64,000 bases of DNA. Source: Bactericera cockerelli (Eukaryota > Arthropoda > Insecta > Hemiptera > Triozidae). The notes beneath the pieces were generated by a model. The model saw only the letters and a program-made list of their open reading frames with translations. It was not told the origin of the DNA and made no database searches. Both the position numbers and the translations under genes were made by a program. Location: contig CM044967.1 in NCBI GenBank assembly GCA_024516035.1, forward strand, positions 20,404,884 to 20,468,883. The letters run 5' to 3'. Positions 55,565 to 64,000 of this stretch are shown here, piece by piece (positions within the stretch are counted from its first letter, which is position 1; every line of letters begins with the position of its first letter).

Positions 55565-56790
55565 ATCTAGATAGGGAACTCCAAGGGTAGGGTGGAAGAG
55601 ATTGGCATAGGCAATAACCCCTCCCTTTAGTTAGGACACATGTTTATATATTTTTTTCTGTTCTTTTCCCTTTTTATTGTATATTAGAGTGGATCAAAAA
55701 ATCATTTTATTTTATTTAATTAACGCTATACCTCGGAAAAGTTGTGGCTGTTCAAGGTAAGACTTGTGAGCTAAAAAAATTTTGGACCACGTCTTCCGGT
55801 CGCGCAAAGGCTTTCTTTCAAAATGGCGAAAATCCAAAAAAAAAAATAATAATAAGAAATTAAAAAAAAAAAAATGTAAAAAAATTGATAGGTAATCAAT
55901 TTTTTTGGTTTGCTATAGAATATACTAGTTATAAAAAGACTAGTATAAAGAGTTCAAAAAAACACCAATGAAAACACCTTTACCAGTCGCGCAAAGGCCT
56001 TGAAATTTGTGAATTTCACGAAAATTCACTATAATTTGCCCTTTTTCAAGGAATTGAAAAATATAGGTAATTTTTTTTTAATCTGACTCAGCATAGAAAT
56101 TATTACTTGCATGAAGGTCCGAAGAATCCGCAGAGACCAAAAAAAAATATAATCGGACCAACCCTTCCGGTTGTGCAAAGGCCTTGAATAGTTATCCTCT
56201 AAATCTTTGTACCTCCTTACTTTATGTATATCATTCAGACCAGCTTAAAAATTGACACAGAACTCACGAAGAAAAGTTATAGGTACGAGTATACGACGAA
56301 TTCCATCCAGACCCTACCCGTATCTCAGTAGTCAAGACGTCTACTGGTAATCCAGAGGTCGCGGGTTCGAAAGGTGACCGGTAAAGGCGGTTTCATTGGT
56401 TTTTTTTTTTTAAAAAATCTTTATACTAGTCTGGTCTTTTTATAACTAGTATATGCTATAGCAAACCAAAAAATCGATTATAATTTTTTTTACATTTTTT
56501 TAAATTTTCTTTTTTTTTGGATTTTCGTCATTTTGAAAGCCTTTGCGCGACCGGAAGACGTGGTCCAAAAAGTTTTTTTGCTCAAAAGTCTTATCTCGAT
56601 AAGCCACTACTTTTCCGGGGTATAGCGTTAATTAAATAAAATAAAATGATTTATTGACCCACTCTATTATATACATTATTTTTTTCCTTTCCATTATTGT
56701 TTCCATTATTTGATTCTTATAATAATTATTTGTACTGTACATACCTAATTATGTCTATGTATATCCAATAAAGTGTTTAATAATATTAAT
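55565..56790 (+). repeat. LINE 3' end split by a long-TIR element
   Basis: AGGGTGGAAGAGATTGGCAT and AGTTAGGACACATG up to 55684, resuming at 56667 (TTATATACATTATTTTTTTC) with CCAATAAAGTG and a TAATATTAATT tail. The insertion is the TIR element 55687-56664. Confidence 0.7.
55687..56664. mobile_element. Long-TIR MITE with an internal tRNA-like scrap
   Basis: 978 bp; arms of roughly 270 bp pair from GAGTGGATCAAAAAATCA inward through TTAATTAACGCTATACC, GCCTTTGCGCGACCGGAAGA and TATAGCAAACCAAAAAA. TA on both sides. Inside, TCCAGAGGTCGCGGGTTCGA (56352-56371) is a box-B-like relic. CCTTCCGGTTGTGCAAAGGC and similar GCGCAAAGGCCTT motifs recur in the middle. Confidence 0.85.
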
Positions 56791-57264
56791 TATCTATCTT
56801 TTTGCTTTCAGAGACTTGCCGTGCAGATCTTTAAGTGACTCCCACTGCCTCTGGACATCTGGCTTTTCTGCTGCCTCAGGCCATTCGTCTCTTCTGTTGC
56901 CTCCGGCTATCTGGCTCTTCAGCTGCCTCCGGCTTTTCTCCTGCCTGCCTGTATTATTATTCATTTATTTATTTACACGCTGATTAAGATTGTCTAGGCA
57001 ACCATGTTTCATGTCAACCCACTTCTAAACAATGTAAACTTAATTATTACAATAAAAGAAAAAAAAAAATGAAATTCTGATGTTCTCTATTTCCCAGACA
57101 AAACAAATAGCCACCACTTATAGCTTGTAAAAATACAGCTGTTGCATTTTTGTATTCAACGTTTCATAGGTGGAGAAAATAACCTGGTTCCCAACTTCAT
57201 TTGTCTGTCACTGTTAATGTCAATTTTACAGTTACCAGAGCAGCCGGAAAGATAAAATGGCCAA

Positions 57265-57470
57265 GCAGTGGTTCTTAACATTTTTAGCATCGCGGCACAC
57301 TTAGCATGAAGATCAAAGATATTGGACTTAGCCGCAGACAAAATTTTGAAGATGTTTATAAAAAGAAAGAGATTTTGTATTGAACCCAACTAATATTGAG
57401 GGCTTTTTTTATCTTCAGAAATTTTATAGCACATCAGCATTATAGGATGGGAATCACTGTGCTTACTTTA
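57265..57470. mobile_element. Probable non-autonomous hAT element
   Basis: Left end CAGTGGTTCTTAACATTTTT with GCATCGCGGCACAC just inside; right end GATGGGAATCACTG. Resembles Charlie-type hAT ends, but no matching 8-bp duplication is visible. Confidence 0.6.
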
Positions 57471-57473
57471 TTA

Positions 57474-57615
57474 AGTAGTCACTGTGGCCGAGTGGAGTAG
57501 GCTAGCAAGCAGGGTGACCTGGGTTCGATTCCCGGCAGCGCAGAAATTTTCTGCGTGGATGTCCGGGGTCCACTCATACCTCATGAGGAATAAGCGACCT
57601 CACTAGAGACGAGGT
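57474..57615 (+). mobile_element. tRNA-headed SINE, GTGGCCGAGTGG family
   Basis: GTGGCCGAGTGGAGTAGG, GGTTCGATTCCCGGC, then GGTCCACTCATACCTCATGA. Truncated after the core. Confidence 0.8.
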
Positions 57616-58199
57616 TCTGTTTTAACTTGGGTACTGGACGATTTGGCTTTCGTTTGTCTGTCTGTTAAGCGATAGCACCCGACCGGATTCTTCAAAATTG
57701 TTATTAGTATGTATACATGTTCATTGGGGTCTTAGAATTTTACCTATTGTTTTTAGGCCGGCTAGGAAGGAACACTCGACCGCAGCGCAGGCTCCTACCT
57801 AGTAGAGGCAGACCTCAACTCAACCAGGAAAAATCTATCCTGCTTGGTAGAATACCTCGATACTGGGCAAGCTAAAGACGACTCTAGGCGGGAACCTCAA
57901 TTATCCATCACATACCTCCTAACCTCCATTCGTCACACCAGAAAGACCATTAAGTCTGGACGGCAGTCCATAACTTCGGCTATGCCTTTGATGACTTTTT
58001 GAAATAGTGTGATCGGTTAAGGGGGAGGGGGGTCGACAAGAGTCAGATTTTGCCCATCTCACCCATCTGTTACCGTTTCGGCTGTAGAAACATTTTACGC
58101 CTGAACCTTCGACTCTCACCCGAAATACGGACAAATGTCACTCGAGTTGACATTACTTACTTGTAAATTAGGGACGGGTTCTAAAAAGCTCGAGATATA

Positions 58200-59114
58200 C
58201 ATAGTGTCCCACCAAAGTTGGACACCTCAAATTACCCGGCCCATGAAAGAGTTTTTGAAAAATAAAAAATTCAAGGGTACATGTTTCAATTATGCGGTTT
58301 CAGTCATGAATTTTTTTTTTATACAGGGTGGTTCGAAAGTCAAAAATTGAGGTGTCAACTTTCGATTTTTAAATGAATCGACCTGAATTTTATTTGATAA
58401 TTCAACTTCTAAATGGTTTCTGAGTACTTTTTTGAACTAAAATATTACATACAGGGTAGGTTTTTTGACCATTTTACTTCCAAGAAATTTCTAATATTAG
58501 AAATCGGAGAAGTATTATTGTGCTCGTTTTTGTAAAAAAAAAAAAAAAAAAAAAAATATTTTTTGCTCCGATTTCTGAACGTTTCATAACCTCCTGAGCA
58601 ACTTTGGTTTTGTGTCCGTCTGTCGATCCGTCGGTCTGTTAAAAATATTCCTTGTAACGCGCAAATCTCAGAAACTACTGAACGGATTTTGATGAAATTT
58701 TGCACACATATAGGAGACGTTCTGTAGATGGTCCCATTTAAAACAAATTTGAAGAAAATCGGTTAAGCGGTTTGGAGATACAAGTGATTTAGTAGAAAAT
58801 CTCAAAATTGGCACGTGGTCGTGTATACAATGTGAAACAATCACGAGGAAGTATTGTGTCCATGATTGGCAGTGTTTTTTTTTTTTTTTTTTTTTTTTTT
58901 CTAAATCTCGAATAATGATTTCGTTTAATTTTTTCGATAACAAGAATAGAAAGTTTTTGTGTAATGAAAACACGCATTTTCAATTGTCAGCAAAAATTTT
59001 CATACAGGGTGTAAAATAATTTTACTTGTTTTTTTTTTTAAACCGAGTTTATTTTACAAAAACTCTTTCAGGGTCCGAGTAATTTGAGGTGTCCATCTTT
59101 GGTGGGACACCCTG
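58200..59114. mobile_element. TIR element with CA(GG)GTGTCCCACC ends and nested repeat
   Basis: Ends ATAGTGTCCCACCAAAGTTG and, inverted, CAGGGTGTCCCACCAAAGAT; pairing extends ~65 bp and TATA flanks both sides. Further ACAGGGTG motifs occur inside (58322, 58453, 59003). The middle (58470-58870) is the TCAGAAACTACTGAACGGAT repeat also at 4905-5585. Confidence 0.75.
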
Positions 59115-59204
59115 TATATACATATATCTATTTATAAAATGCTTGAAGGTAACCTCTGTCATTTTTTTACTTTCCTTATCTTATAATAATAATTTAAATA
59201 AATG

Positions 59205-59492
59205 TGTATAATAAAAGAGCAGAATTATAGGACTTTTTCGTATCCGGTATAATCCTTATCTTATTTCTCCTTATATATAAGAGAGGCGAAATTATAATTT
59301 CGCCTCTCTACGCTGCTCATATTAAAGCAGCTACTCATGTTTCCTCACGAGGTATGATTGGACCCCGGACATGCAAGTACAGACCCGAAAAAATCCAGCC
59401 CTGCTGGAGATCGAACCCAGGTCACCGTGCACGCTGCACGCAAGCCAAGAGCGGTAACCCACTGGACAACCGTGACTACCCTTATCTTACAG
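59205..59492 (-). mobile_element. tRNA-headed SINE on the minus strand, with an inserted palindrome
   Basis: Inverted copy of the same family (core CTCACGAGGTATGATTGGAC, box B complement GATCGAACCCAGGTC). At 59275-59310 there is a perfect inverted repeat, GAGAGGCGAAATTATAATTT pairing with itself, absent from the other copies. Confidence 0.75.
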
Positions 59493-59814
59493 AAAGGACA
59501 ATTTTTGCATATTTGTAGACTTCTTTTAGGAAGAGGATGTAAAGAAAAGACCCAATAAAGGAAAGAAAAGACCCAATTTACCCGTCTTTCAAAAATTATT
59601 CCACGAAATCAATTCAAAACCAAAACCACTTTAATATGCTCTGAATTTCTAATGGGTTATTCAATCATTCTTATTTCTCCTTATCATTCTCTCTTTCGCT
59701 CACTTACTCTCTGTCAGGTCGTCTTTTTAATTTTCTCTCTCTCGCACACACATAAAATTTAAAAACTCAAATTTTCTCTTTCTCAGGGTCGGACTTAAGT
59801 CCTGTAGCCCTAGC

Positions 59815-60064
59815 GTCAAGGGTACGTTGAATAAACCAGTACTCGTTTTGTCTCTAAAGTTAAGCAACGTGCAGCGAGGTTAGGACATGGGTGAGTGACC
59901 ATTCAATTTAGAACCCTCCTGATATTGGCTATTCCCGACCTCACTGAAGCTGGGTGAAGTTAATTTGCATTGCTGGTTTGTGAGTTTCAAGCGAATGGAG
60001 GGTGAACCCCCGTGTGATATGACCATGCAGTTGAAAGCCATATTAAACTCAAATTTAAAAAAAA
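59815..60064 (+). mobile_element. 5S-headed SINE, second copy
   Basis: Diverged 5S-like head (TAAGCAACGTGCAGCGAGGT, TAGGACATGGGTGAGTGACC) and the same body as the copy at 22501 (ACTGAAGCTGGGTGAAGTTA, ATGGAGGGTGAACCCC, ATATGACCATGCAGTTGAAA), ending in A-rich sequence. Confidence 0.8.
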
Positions 60065-60460
60065 GATCCTGAAATTAAGCAATGAAGTTAAAAAAAAGTC
60101 CAAGACTTGGATAAGTCACCATTCGAATTCAAATGCTCGTGTTGCTGACTATTCCCGCCCCACAGTAGTCACCGTGGCCGAGTGAGTTAGCGCGCTAGGC
60201 ATTGCACGCACGGTGATCTGGGTTCAATCCCCAGCGGAGCAGGATTTTAGCTGCTTTAATGTTAGCAGCGACCAGTGGCAGGATTATAGGCAAAAATAAG
60301 ATATTGGGTTATTAAAGATATGGAAAAGTCCTATAATTCTGCGCTACCCACTAAAATTGTGATTTAATAACATAAAGAAACACATTATTATTATTCCCGC
60401 CCACTCAGACTGTGTGAGGTTTATTTGAATAGCTGTTTTGTGAATACCCCTTTATAAGTG
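60065..60460 (+). mobile_element. 5S-headed SINE, third copy, split by another SINE
   Basis: A degraded 5S head (AAGACTTGGATAAGTCACCA) and body start stop at ATTCCCGCCCCAC (~60152-60164). They resume at ATTCCCGCCCACTCAGACTG (~60391 on), with a tRNA-headed SINE between. The repeated ATTCCCGCCC(C)AC is the target duplication. Confidence 0.75.
60165..60390 (+). mobile_element. tRNA-headed SINE (family with GTGGCCGAGTGAGTTAGCGC head)
   Basis: Box A-like GTGGCCGAGTGAGTTAGCGC and box B-like GGTTCAATCCC, then GTTAGCAGCGACCAGTGGC and a TTATTATT tail. Inserted into the 5S SINE with a 12-13 bp duplication. Related copies are at 46755-46990, 57474-57610 (plus), 59205-59490 and 60525-60682 (minus). Confidence 0.8.
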
Positions 60461-60524
60461 CCGCACGCTACAGAAATGAATAATATTAATTTTATTTATT
60501 TTAACTGGGGTTTAATATCTATAA

Positions 60525-60684
60525 TTTTGGGGTTCCATATCTTTAAGATCGTTGCTCACAGTAAAGAAGCTACTTATTTTGCCTTACGAGGTACGAGTGA
60601 AAAAAATCCTGTCCTGCGGTGATCGAACTCAAGTCACCGTGCGTGCAAGTCTAGTGCGTTACCCACTCGGCCACGGTGACAAAT
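60525..60684 (-). mobile_element. tRNA-headed SINE on the minus strand
   Basis: Reverse copy of the GTGGCCGAGTGG family: GATCGAACTCAAGTCACCGT and CCACTCGGCCACGGTGAC at the head end. Confidence 0.8.
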
Positions 60685-60889
60685 GTATCCATCTCGATTT
60701 TAAACCCTTAAAATTAGTTTAATAATTAATAAAATAAACATGTTCCAGGTCTTATTAAGCTTTTGCGATATTTACTTTTAAAGGATTTTTTAAAAATATC
60801 GTGGGATATTTTACTAGAGATTTGGGAAAAATCCCGTATGTCTACTTCCCCTACATCCATAGTCTATACAATGAAGTTTTTTTCGATTA

Positions 60890-61060
60890 ATCGGTTATGC
60901 TGTGCGTTCATTGTGCTGTACGAACTTATGCTGTGTAACCGTTGTGTTGGATGTGATTGTGTTGTACGAACACGATTTTTAAAATATGAATTCGATTATC
61001 GATATTTTATGCTGAAAGACCATTATGCTGTGCGAACTTGTGTTGTGTGACGCCGCACCA
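60890..61060. repeat. Short-period repeat of TTATGCTGTGCGAAC-like units, copy 2
   Basis: Units of about 20 bp: GGTTATGCTGTGCGTTCATT, TGTGCTGTACGAACTTATGC, TGTGTTGTACGAACACG, then CGATTATCGATAT and CATTATGCTGTGCGAACTTG. Same vocabulary as 53050-53190. Confidence 0.65.
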
Positions 61061-61379
61061 AGATTTCAGCATAATCTAATCAAAACCCAAAAGTTATCAA
61101 AATTTCAAACAGTTTTAAGTTTATTGGTTTGTGAATTTGATAAGTTCTACATAGAAGAGAAGTTTTCATCGTTCTTTTTATCAGTAAATTCCTGTACAGA
61201 GTAAGAGATAGCCAGTTACATTACCTAGTCCATTTATTGTTGACTACACTCTGACAGATATCAGCTCATTTTAATAATACCTTTCTACAAAATTTTCCTT
61301 CATTATTCAATATAATATCCACTCACAACATTCTATTCTGCCAGTGGAATAACTCCAGACCAAGTAAATCAAGTAATGG

Positions 61380-61990
61380 TTTGAGCATGTGATATCCTTA
61401 TCAGGAGTGATTGAAACCTAACTGAGGAAGTTGTAATCCACTTGGATTTTAGCTTCCAGTATTTCTTGGTCACAATAAGTGACTAAATTGCTATCAGCGT
61501 ACAGTACTAAACTGTGATCAGTGTTTAATTTTGCTCCAAGTCTTGATTTGCTGAAGTAGCAATCACATTAGATTTTGGCATTCAGTACCTAGTTCCAGTT
61601 TTTCTTAGTTTCTAGTCACAACATTTGAAGTGACCAATTTGTAATCAGCATAGAATTTTGCTTCAAGCATTGAAGTCTACTAGCCACTAGTCACAACAGT
61701 AAAAAATGGCATAGATTTTGGCTTTAAGTCTTCTAGCCACAAGTGACAACAGTTGAAAGGAGTGACCTGCAATAACTACTGACCCAGTTAGAAACAATCA
61801 AAACAATTTGGCGTAGCTCATGCTGCTACAACAACAACCTATAATTGGCTAGGAGTTTGTAATCATCTTGTTGAGTCTTACTTGATCTGAAGTGCAAACC
61901 AAATACAGTGACCAATTATAATCAGTTAATATCTATTCTGGATCACAAGAGACAACAATTGCAGAAACTCATTAGTAAAACAAGTAGTCT
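61380..61990 (+). repeat. Degenerate ~100-bp tandem repeats upstream of SCOC
   Basis: Motifs such as AGTCACAACA, GTGACCAATTTGTAATCAG and ATTTTGCTTCAAG/ATTTTGGCTTTAAG recur several times at roughly 100-bp spacing with much divergence. No ORF. It lies in the likely 5' UTR/promoter of the SCOC gene. Confidence 0.5.
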
Positions 61991-62036
61991 GTAGCCGTGT
62001 GAATACATATTAATTGAGGAAGTAATCCACAATAAC

Positions 62037-62103
62037 ATGGATTGCAAAACTCAAATGAGTGAAGACATAAGTAACATCCCTTTAGCTGATGATGATCCTC
62101 AAG
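62037..62103 (+). CDS. Short coiled-coil protein (SCOC/UNC-69), first coding exon
   Basis: Encodes MDCKTQMSEDISNIPLADDD PQ up to a GTAAG donor, leaving one base (phase 1). This N-terminal stretch is acidic and not conserved in what I know of the family; the assignment rests on its correct splicing to the next exon. An alternative in-frame ATG lies six codons later. Upstream, 61060-62036 is probably 5' UTR or promoter. Confidence 0.7.
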
Positions 62104-62242
62104 GTAAGATTAAATACTTCAGTAATTAGTTGATTTACACAAGCACAAGTATAATAATTGAATTTTATTTGAATAATTGAATTTGTTTTGAAAAGTAATA
62201 TAACAAACATAATTTGCATGTTTTCCGAATCTCATTCGTAGA

Positions 62243-62315
62243 CAACTAAAGTGAGATAGGGTCCATCACTCCCCCAGCTGTAGCAAAGCTGGTTGCAACA
62301 ACAACAACAAAGGAA
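62243..62315 (+). repeat. CAA-tailed repeat (AGTGAGATAGGGTCCATCAC family)
   Basis: GACAACTAAAGTGAGATAGG, CCCCCAGCTGTAGCAAAGCT, then GCAACAACAACAAC. The same block is at 2105-2195 and, decayed, at 1695-1765. It lies in SCOC intron 1. Confidence 0.65.
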
Positions 62316-62445
62316 AAAATATATATAATACAATTGATATTATAATGTTTTGTCAAAAAATAATTTTAGTTTGTTTTGTCTTGTAAATAGTAACTTTCAT
62401 CAAAGATCTTGGGGTTAAATATGAAAATGTGCTCTTGGATTACAG

Positions 62446-62640
62446 CCATAATCACTGATGAAATAGAATCATCTCAAAACACGGAGAGTCCAATCCGAGC
62501 AGACCATAGTTTAGAATCAATTTCCTCTTCATTTACAAACAGTAGCAGTAGTCCAGGATGTAAAAGTTTAGACCCTGATGAACAAGAAGAAAAAGCCCGT
62601 TTGATCTCACAAGTGTTAGAACTTCAAAATACCTTAGATG
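62446..62640 (+). CDS. SCOC/UNC-69 coiled-coil gene, second coding exon (gene runs off the window)
   Basis: A 195-nt exon with acceptor TTACAG and donor GTAAGT, phase 1 at both ends, coding AIITDEIESSQNTESPIRAD, a Ser-rich linker (SSSFTNSSSSPG), then DPDEQEEKARLISQVLELQN TLD. That last part matches the start of the conserved SCOC coiled coil (EEKTRLINQVLELQ-type). SCOC binds Arl1/FEZ1-type partners at the Golgi and UNC-69 acts in axonal transport; these roles are from family knowledge. The remaining coiled-coil exon is not in the window. A transposon begins only 15 bp after the donor. Vertebrate short isoforms start just before this coiled coil, so the Ser-rich N-terminus here corresponds to a longer isoform. 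Confidence 0.85.
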
Positions 62641-62654
62641 GTAAGTATATTTTT

Positions 62655-63319
62655 ACTTTCCTTATCTTTTAATAAGGAAAGTATTGTATTTGTCAAAAAA
62701 TTTGACCTCCCCAGTTTTTTACATTTCGGGACAATCATTGCCTTAGGATCCCAAAAAAAAGTTTTTTCAGCCATTGGCCCCGTGCGTCTGCCCCTGTCGT
62801 CTGCTGTGTGTGTGTGTGGTGTGGTGTTTGTGTGGTGTGTGAACAGGATATCTCAAGAACGGTAAAAGCTAGAAATTTTGAAATTTGGTACAAAAATTTA
62901 AATTTTTAAATACACCAGACGAACCACAAACTTTTGGTTGAAATGGGCCGCATTCTGCGGCCACAGGGGCCGCAAATGCTACCCGCAAGCGCCGCTTTTT
63001 TAAAATTTGGTTAAAGATAAAAAAAATTTTTTAGAAAAAAAACATTTTCTTAGTTTAAAAAAATAATAGGGGTCTATTCTGATTTATTTTTTTGATATCT
63101 TAACTTTTTTGGGAAATCGGCCCCAATTTACCGGTTTTTTGGGGGGGGCCCGATTTGACAACTTTTTTTTTATTCATCCAAAATGGGGGTTTTTGACATA
63201 TCAAATTCAATGATTTTGAAGTGCTGATTACGAATTTTGGGATTGGTTTTTAGTTATCTGTGACCGGTTTAGTCACCATGGCGGAATTCGACTCCTTTTT
63301 TTTGGGGGATAAGGAAAAT
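62655..63319. mobile_element. Second ACTTTCCTTATC element, beside the SCOC exon
   Basis: Same landmarks as 54903-55522 (ATAAGGAAAGTATTGTATTT, GGATATCTCAAGAACGGTAA, GCATTCTGCGGCCACAGG, GCGGAATTCGACTCC). Many homopolymers are longer than in the other copy, suggesting poor consensus quality. Confidence 0.7.
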
Positions 63320-63344
63320 CCTTTTGATGGGTTTTCACCAGATT

Positions 63345-63990
63345 TTTTTTTTTACAAGGTTGGGGGAAAAGTTTTTGGGAAAACCCCCGAATAACTTTCG
63401 AATGGCTTCTTCGGTAAAATTAAAATTTTTTACGGTAAAATGGGCTAATAAAAACCTTCTTTTAGAGTGGGGTCGATTTTTGTTACCGGCCCCCATGGGC
63501 GGGGCCAGGGGGGCCCCAAATTCCCTTTTTTTAAAACGAACCCCCCCCCTTGGGGATACATTTTTTAAAAGGTCCTTTTAAAAAAAAAATCATCAGTGCA
63601 AATTTTATTTTTTTTAAAATTACTTTTTTTTCAAAAGGCGTCCAACTTTTTTGTATGCAGTAAATCTGGAAACTTTCGAAATAGCTTTCTCCGTAAATTT
63701 TAAAAATTTTGTACGGTAATCCCTGGAATTAGAAACCTTTTTTATTAGAATGGGACCGATTTTTTTTTTCCGGGCCCCCCTGTTGGGGCCAGGGAGGCCA
63801 ACTTCATTTTTTTTTTAAAAACAAACCCCCCCTTGCGATAAAATTTTTTTGGGAAAGGGATAAATTTCCCCCCACTTACCGTACATAATTTTAAATTTAA
63901 ATGCGAAAGTCCTTTTAAAAAATATTCAGGGGTTTTCCCCGACTTTACTGCATACACAAAGTTGGGCGCCATTTGCAAACAGTTTTAAAA
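63345..63990. repeat. Degraded or poorly read duplicated repeat at the window end
   Basis: Two diverged copies of one ~300-bp unit (about 63395-63590 and 63670-63850): CGAATAACTTTCGAATGGCT / GGAAACTTTCGAAATAGC, TTACGGTAA, CCCCCATGGGCGGGGCCAGG / CCCCCCTGTTGGGGCCAGGG, AACCCCCCCCTTGGGGAT. Extreme homopolymers make reading unreliable. Confidence 0.5.
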
Positions 63991-64000
63991 TTAAAAAAAT

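Overview
This is an AT-rich, intron- and repeat-dense animal genomic window, almost certainly from an insect. The evidence is an insect-type dynamin (shibire), an insect-style load of tRNA- and 5S-derived SINEs, mariner, pogo/Tigger and hAT relatives, and LINE 3' ends. I cannot fix the order or species. Sequence quality is uneven: two conserved dynamin exons each carry a single-base indel, and the last ~0.7-1 kb is full of expanded homopolymers.

The main gene is dynamin/shibire on the minus strand, ATG at 43055 and stop at 1909. I resolved 14 exon positions (15 exons), every one with a GT donor and AG acceptor and phases that chain to about 872 residues: GTPase (exons 1-6), stalk (6-7), PH domain (8-10), GED (11-12) and proline-rich tail (13-14). 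Exon 4 exists in two different, equally long (204 nt), phase-identical copies (31749-31952 and 30829-31032). Both encode intact but different versions of the switch II/DLPG segment of the GTPase domain, which is the signature of mutually exclusive splicing and the most interesting thing in the window.

The ~41 kb of shibire introns hold a layered mobile-element landscape: a ~3.55 kb foldback element (15298-18852) with ~800 bp inverted arms around a decayed gene of an uncharacterised Cys-rich family; several long-TIR MITEs (4691-5752, 9465-9957, 19578-19965, 37034-38509, the last with a 5'-truncated LINE in one arm); a decayed mariner (33653-34569); LINE reverse-transcriptase scraps; and SINEs.

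From 43.6 kb to 61 kb lies a gene-poor repeat field: SINE families, a pogo-like element containing an hAT MITE with a clean 8-bp duplication, a minisatellite built of pogo-end-like units (47866-48150), a palindromic MITE family, a LINE split by a Tigger derivative (54268-54723), and TIR elements at 55687-56664 and 58200-59114. Several SINEs are modular: different heads (5S rRNA or tRNA) on one shared body.

At the right end, on the plus strand, are the first two coding exons of a short coiled-coil protein (SCOC/UNC-69) gene (62037-62103, 62446-62640). It runs off the window. The two host genes act in related membrane-trafficking biology (dynamin in vesicle scission; SCOC in Golgi/axonal transport and autophagy), but nothing here suggests a functional linkage.
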